Source of the DNA: Cellulomonas humilata
GTDB taxonomy: Bacteria; Actinomycetota; Actinomycetes; Actinomycetales; Cellulomonadaceae
Assembly: GCF_030814415.1 (NCBI RefSeq)
Contig: NZ_JAUSVB010000006.1
Span: 186,001-250,000, forward strand
Reading direction: 5' to 3'
Length of the DNA: 64,000 nt
The first letter of the stretch is position 1, and each line of letters opens with the position of its first letter. This document shows positions 62,094 to 64,000 of this stretch, piece by piece. The translations under genes were made by a program, and so were the position numbers. A model generated the notes under the pieces. The model saw only the letters and a program-made list of their open reading frames with translations, did no database searches and had not been told where the DNA came from.

Positions 62094-63446
62094 ATGACGC
62101 AGACGACGAGCTCCGAGGTGGGTGCCCGGTTGCGCGCGGCCGTGCGCGGCCGCGTGTGGCAGCGGGACGACGACGGGTACGACGACGCCCGTCGCGTGTG
62201 GAACGGTGCGGTCGACCGCCGGCCGGCCGTCGTGGTCCGGTGCGCCGACGCGGACGACGCGCGGACGGCGCTGCTCGTCGCACGCGACAGCGGCGCAGCG
62301 CTCTCGGTACGCGGCGGCGGGCACGACTGGGCCGGCCGGGCGCTGGACGACGGCGGTGTCGTGCTCGACCTGTCCGCGCTGCGGGGCGTCGAGGTCGACC
62401 CCGCTGCGGGCGTGGCTGTGGCGCAGGGCGGCGCACTCGTCGCGGACGTCGTGGACCCGGCTGCCGCGCACGGTGTGGGCACCGCGACGGCCGTCGTGCG
62501 GACCGTCGGGATGGCGGGCATGACGCTCGCCGGTGGGTACGGCGGGCTCGCGGGGCAGTTCGGTCTCGCGCTCGACAACCTGCTCTCCGCCGATGTCCTG
62601 CTCCCCGACGGGACCCGGGTGGTCGCGGGGCCCGACGGAGACGCCGAGCTGTTCTGGGCGTTGCGCGGCGGCGGCGGGAACTTCGGCATCGTGACCGCGG
62701 CGCGCTACCGGCTGCTCCCGCTGGGCCCGGTGCTCGGCGGCATGGTCCTGTACCCGCACGAACAGGCCGTCCAGGTCCTGCGCGGCTACCGTGACGTGCT
62801 CGCCACGGCCCCCGACGAGCTCACCGTGATGGCCGGCTTCGTCGGCGGACCGACGGGGGAGGCGGCGGTGTTCGTCGCGCCGACGTGGAGCGGGGACCTC
62901 GACGCGGGTGAGGCGGCGGTGGCACCGCTGCTGCGGCTCGGTACGCCGGTCGCCGGTGGCGTCGGCCCCCTGCCCTACCCCGAGCTGATCCGGATGTTCG
63001 AGGCCGGCGCCCATTCCGGCCAGCACTACGCGCTCGGCACGCGATGGCTGCCCACGCTGACCGACGACGCGATCGAGGTGCTCGCCGAGGCCGCCGCGAC
63101 CTGGCCGTCGCCGTCGTCGCTGCTGGCGCTGCACCACTTCCACGGCGCCGCCACCCGGGTCGCCCCGGACGCGACCGCGTTCGCGCTGCGCCAGGAGCAC
63201 GTGCTGGCGGAAGTGATCGCAGCCTGGCCGGGCGGCGATGCCGCTCCGCACCGCGCGTGGGTCGCGCGGGTCACGGACGCCCTCGCGCCCGGAGCGCTGC
63301 CCGGTGGGTACCCGAACATCCTGGGTCCGGACGACACGGAGCGCGCTCGGCTCGGCTTCGGCGCGAACGCCGACAGGCTGCTCGCTGCCAAGCGCCGCTA
63401 CGACCCGGACGGCGTGCTCACCGCGATCGCTTCTCTCGGCGCCTGA
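62094..63446 (+). CDS. FAD-binding oxidoreductase with BBE domain
   Basis: 450 aa, vanillyl-alcohol-oxidase fold. SVRGGGHDWAGRA holds the His for 8-alpha-FAD attachment; the second Cys attachment of BBE enzymes is not seen (VGMAGMTLAGGYGGLAG). WALRGGGGNFGIVT and the C-terminal BBE segment ERARLGFGANADRLLAAKRRYDP are complete. Cytoplasmic, no signal peptide. The substrate is likely a sugar or small alcohol. Confidence 0.92.
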   Translation: MTQTTSSEVGARLRAAVRGRVWQRDDDGYDDARRVWNGAVDRRPAVVVRCADADDARTALLVARDSGAALSVRGGGHDWAGRALDDGGVVLDLSALRGVEVDPAAGVAVAQGGALVADVVDPAAAHGVGTATAVVRTVGMAGMTLAGGYGGLAGQFGLALDNLLSADVLLPDGTRVVAGPDGDAELFWALRGGGGNFGIVTAARYRLLPLGPVLGGMVLYPHEQAVQVLRGYRDVLATAPDELTVMAGFVGGPTGEAAVFVAPTWSGDLDAGEAAVAPLLRLGTPVAGGVGPLPYPELIRMFEAGAHSGQHYALGTRWLPTLTDDAIEVLAEAAATWPSPSSLLALHHFHGAATRVAPDATAFALRQEHVLAEVIAAWPGGDAAPHRAWVARVTDALAPGALPGGYPNILGPDDTERARLGFGANADRLLAAKRRYDPDGVLTAIASLGA

Positions 63447-63486
63447 GCGGCGACGGCTGTCAGCGCGGGCGTCTAGAGTCCGTGGC

Positions 63487-64000
63487 GTGACGACAGCCCT
63501 GTACCGCCGCTACCGGCCCGAGAACTTCGCCGAGGTGATCGGCCAGGACCACGTCACGGCTCCTCTGCGGCAGGCGCTGCGCAGCGGTCAGGTGAACCAC
63601 GCCTACCTGTTCTCCGGCCCGCGCGGCTGTGGCAAGACGACGTCGGCGCGCATCCTCGCCCGCATCCTCAACTGCGCGCAGAACACCGAGGAGAACCCCA
63701 CCGACACCCCGTGCGACGTGTGCCCGTCGTGCGTCGAGCTTGCGCGCGGGGGACCAGGCAGCCTGGACGTCGTGGAGATCGACGCGGCGAGCCACGGCGG
63801 TGTCGACGACGCCCGTGAGCTGCGGGAGCGCGCCACGTTCGCGCCCGCGCGGGACCGCTACAAGGTCTTCATCCTCGACGAGGCGCACATGGTCTCGAAC
63901 CAGGGCTTCAACGCGCTGCTCAAGATCGTCGAGGAGCCGCCGCCGCACATCAAGTTCATCTTCGCGACGACGGAGCCGGACAAGGTCATCGGCACCATCC
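63487..64000 (+). CDS. dnaX: DNA polymerase III subunit gamma/tau, 3' end outside window
   Basis: The first 171 codons are visible. ALYRRYRPENFAEVIGQDHV is the standard N-terminus; Walker A is GPRGCGKTTSAR, four Cys of the zinc module lie in LNCAQ...CDVCPSC, Walker B with FILDEAHMVSNQGFNALLK, and sensor 1 FATTEPDKVIGTI. It is the clamp-loader ATPase. GTG at 63487. Confidence 0.97.
   Translation, partial: MTTALYRRYRPENFAEVIGQDHVTAPLRQALRSGQVNHAYLFSGPRGCGKTTSARILARILNCAQNTEENPTDTPCDVCPSCVELARGGPGSLDVVEIDAASHGGVDDARELRERATFAPARDRYKVFILDEAHMVSNQGFNALLKIVEEPPPHIKFIFATTEPDKVIGTI

Overview
The base composition (very GC-rich throughout), frequent GTG starts and gene content (class Ib ribonucleotide reductase, DUF2510 proteins, SARP-type regulator, F420-type LLM oxidoreductase, a pectin-degrading lyase) point to a Micrococcales actinomycete, most like Cellulomonas or a near relative. 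This is inference from gene content; no search was possible. The window is chromosomal and mostly housekeeping. It opens inside an aminotransferase gene and closes inside dnaX.

Layout. 0-3 kb: class V aminotransferase end and a DrrAB-type ABC exporter behind a clear inverted-repeat operator. 3-6.2 kb: a large AfsR/SARP-like ATPase regulator (minus). 6.25-10.7 kb: the nrdHIEF operon with paired NrdR-box-like sites and a cluster of DnaA-box-like hexamers upstream. 10.8-14.7 kb: two DUF2510 membrane proteins, a DUF1540 protein, an APH-fold kinase and a degenerate GGDEF-like protein. 14.8-18.7 kb: the most unusual gene, one continuous 1292-codon frame joining an ECF sigma factor, a zinc-binding anti-sigma-like segment, membrane segments, four Cys-paired Ig-like repeats and a large putative surface domain. 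18.7-22.7 kb: an NAD-binding protein, upp, tadA, a sirtuin, a VapBC pair and tRNA-Ser(CGA). 22.8-28.9 kb: a P-loop kinase, two PAP2 phosphatases, an L,D-transpeptidase, and a DGPF/ECF42 sigma pair followed by a tyrosine phosphatase. 29-34.3 kb: FtsH-like protease, Nei-type glycosylase, DUF1684 gene pair, LLM oxidoreductase. 34.4-37 kb: three overlapping phospholipid genes (CDP-alcohol transferase, CdsA-like, PlsC-like), then a GT87 mannosyltransferase. 38.4-39.6 kb: LytR_C gene cluster. 39.6-42.6 kb: a secreted PL11 rhamnogalacturonan lyase behind a CebR/LacI-like palindrome. 42.8-48 kb: desaturase, cold shock protein, YchJ, DNA ligase, a flavoprotein. 48-50.7 kb: a stand-alone McrA-like head domain and a large HNH nuclease-like protein. 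50.7-55.0 kb: a sulfur/metalloid islet (ArsR, permease, thioredoxin; SQR-like, TusE/DsrC, DsrE) bounded by 23-bp direct repeats derived from the 3' end of tRNA-Ser(GGA). 55.2-64 kb: inositol phosphatase, TrmO, SthA, SRP RNA, Lrp/LysE pair, an ABC transporter, a BBE-type oxidase and dnaX.

How they work together. nrdHIEF makes deoxynucleotides. The ArsR islet couples a probable persulfide- or arsenic-responsive switch to sulfide oxidation and persulfide carriers. The phospholipid triad looks like a dedicated lipid headgroup branch. The sigma-surface fusion probably senses an external cue and controls transcription with no separate anti-sigma factor; its targets are unknown.
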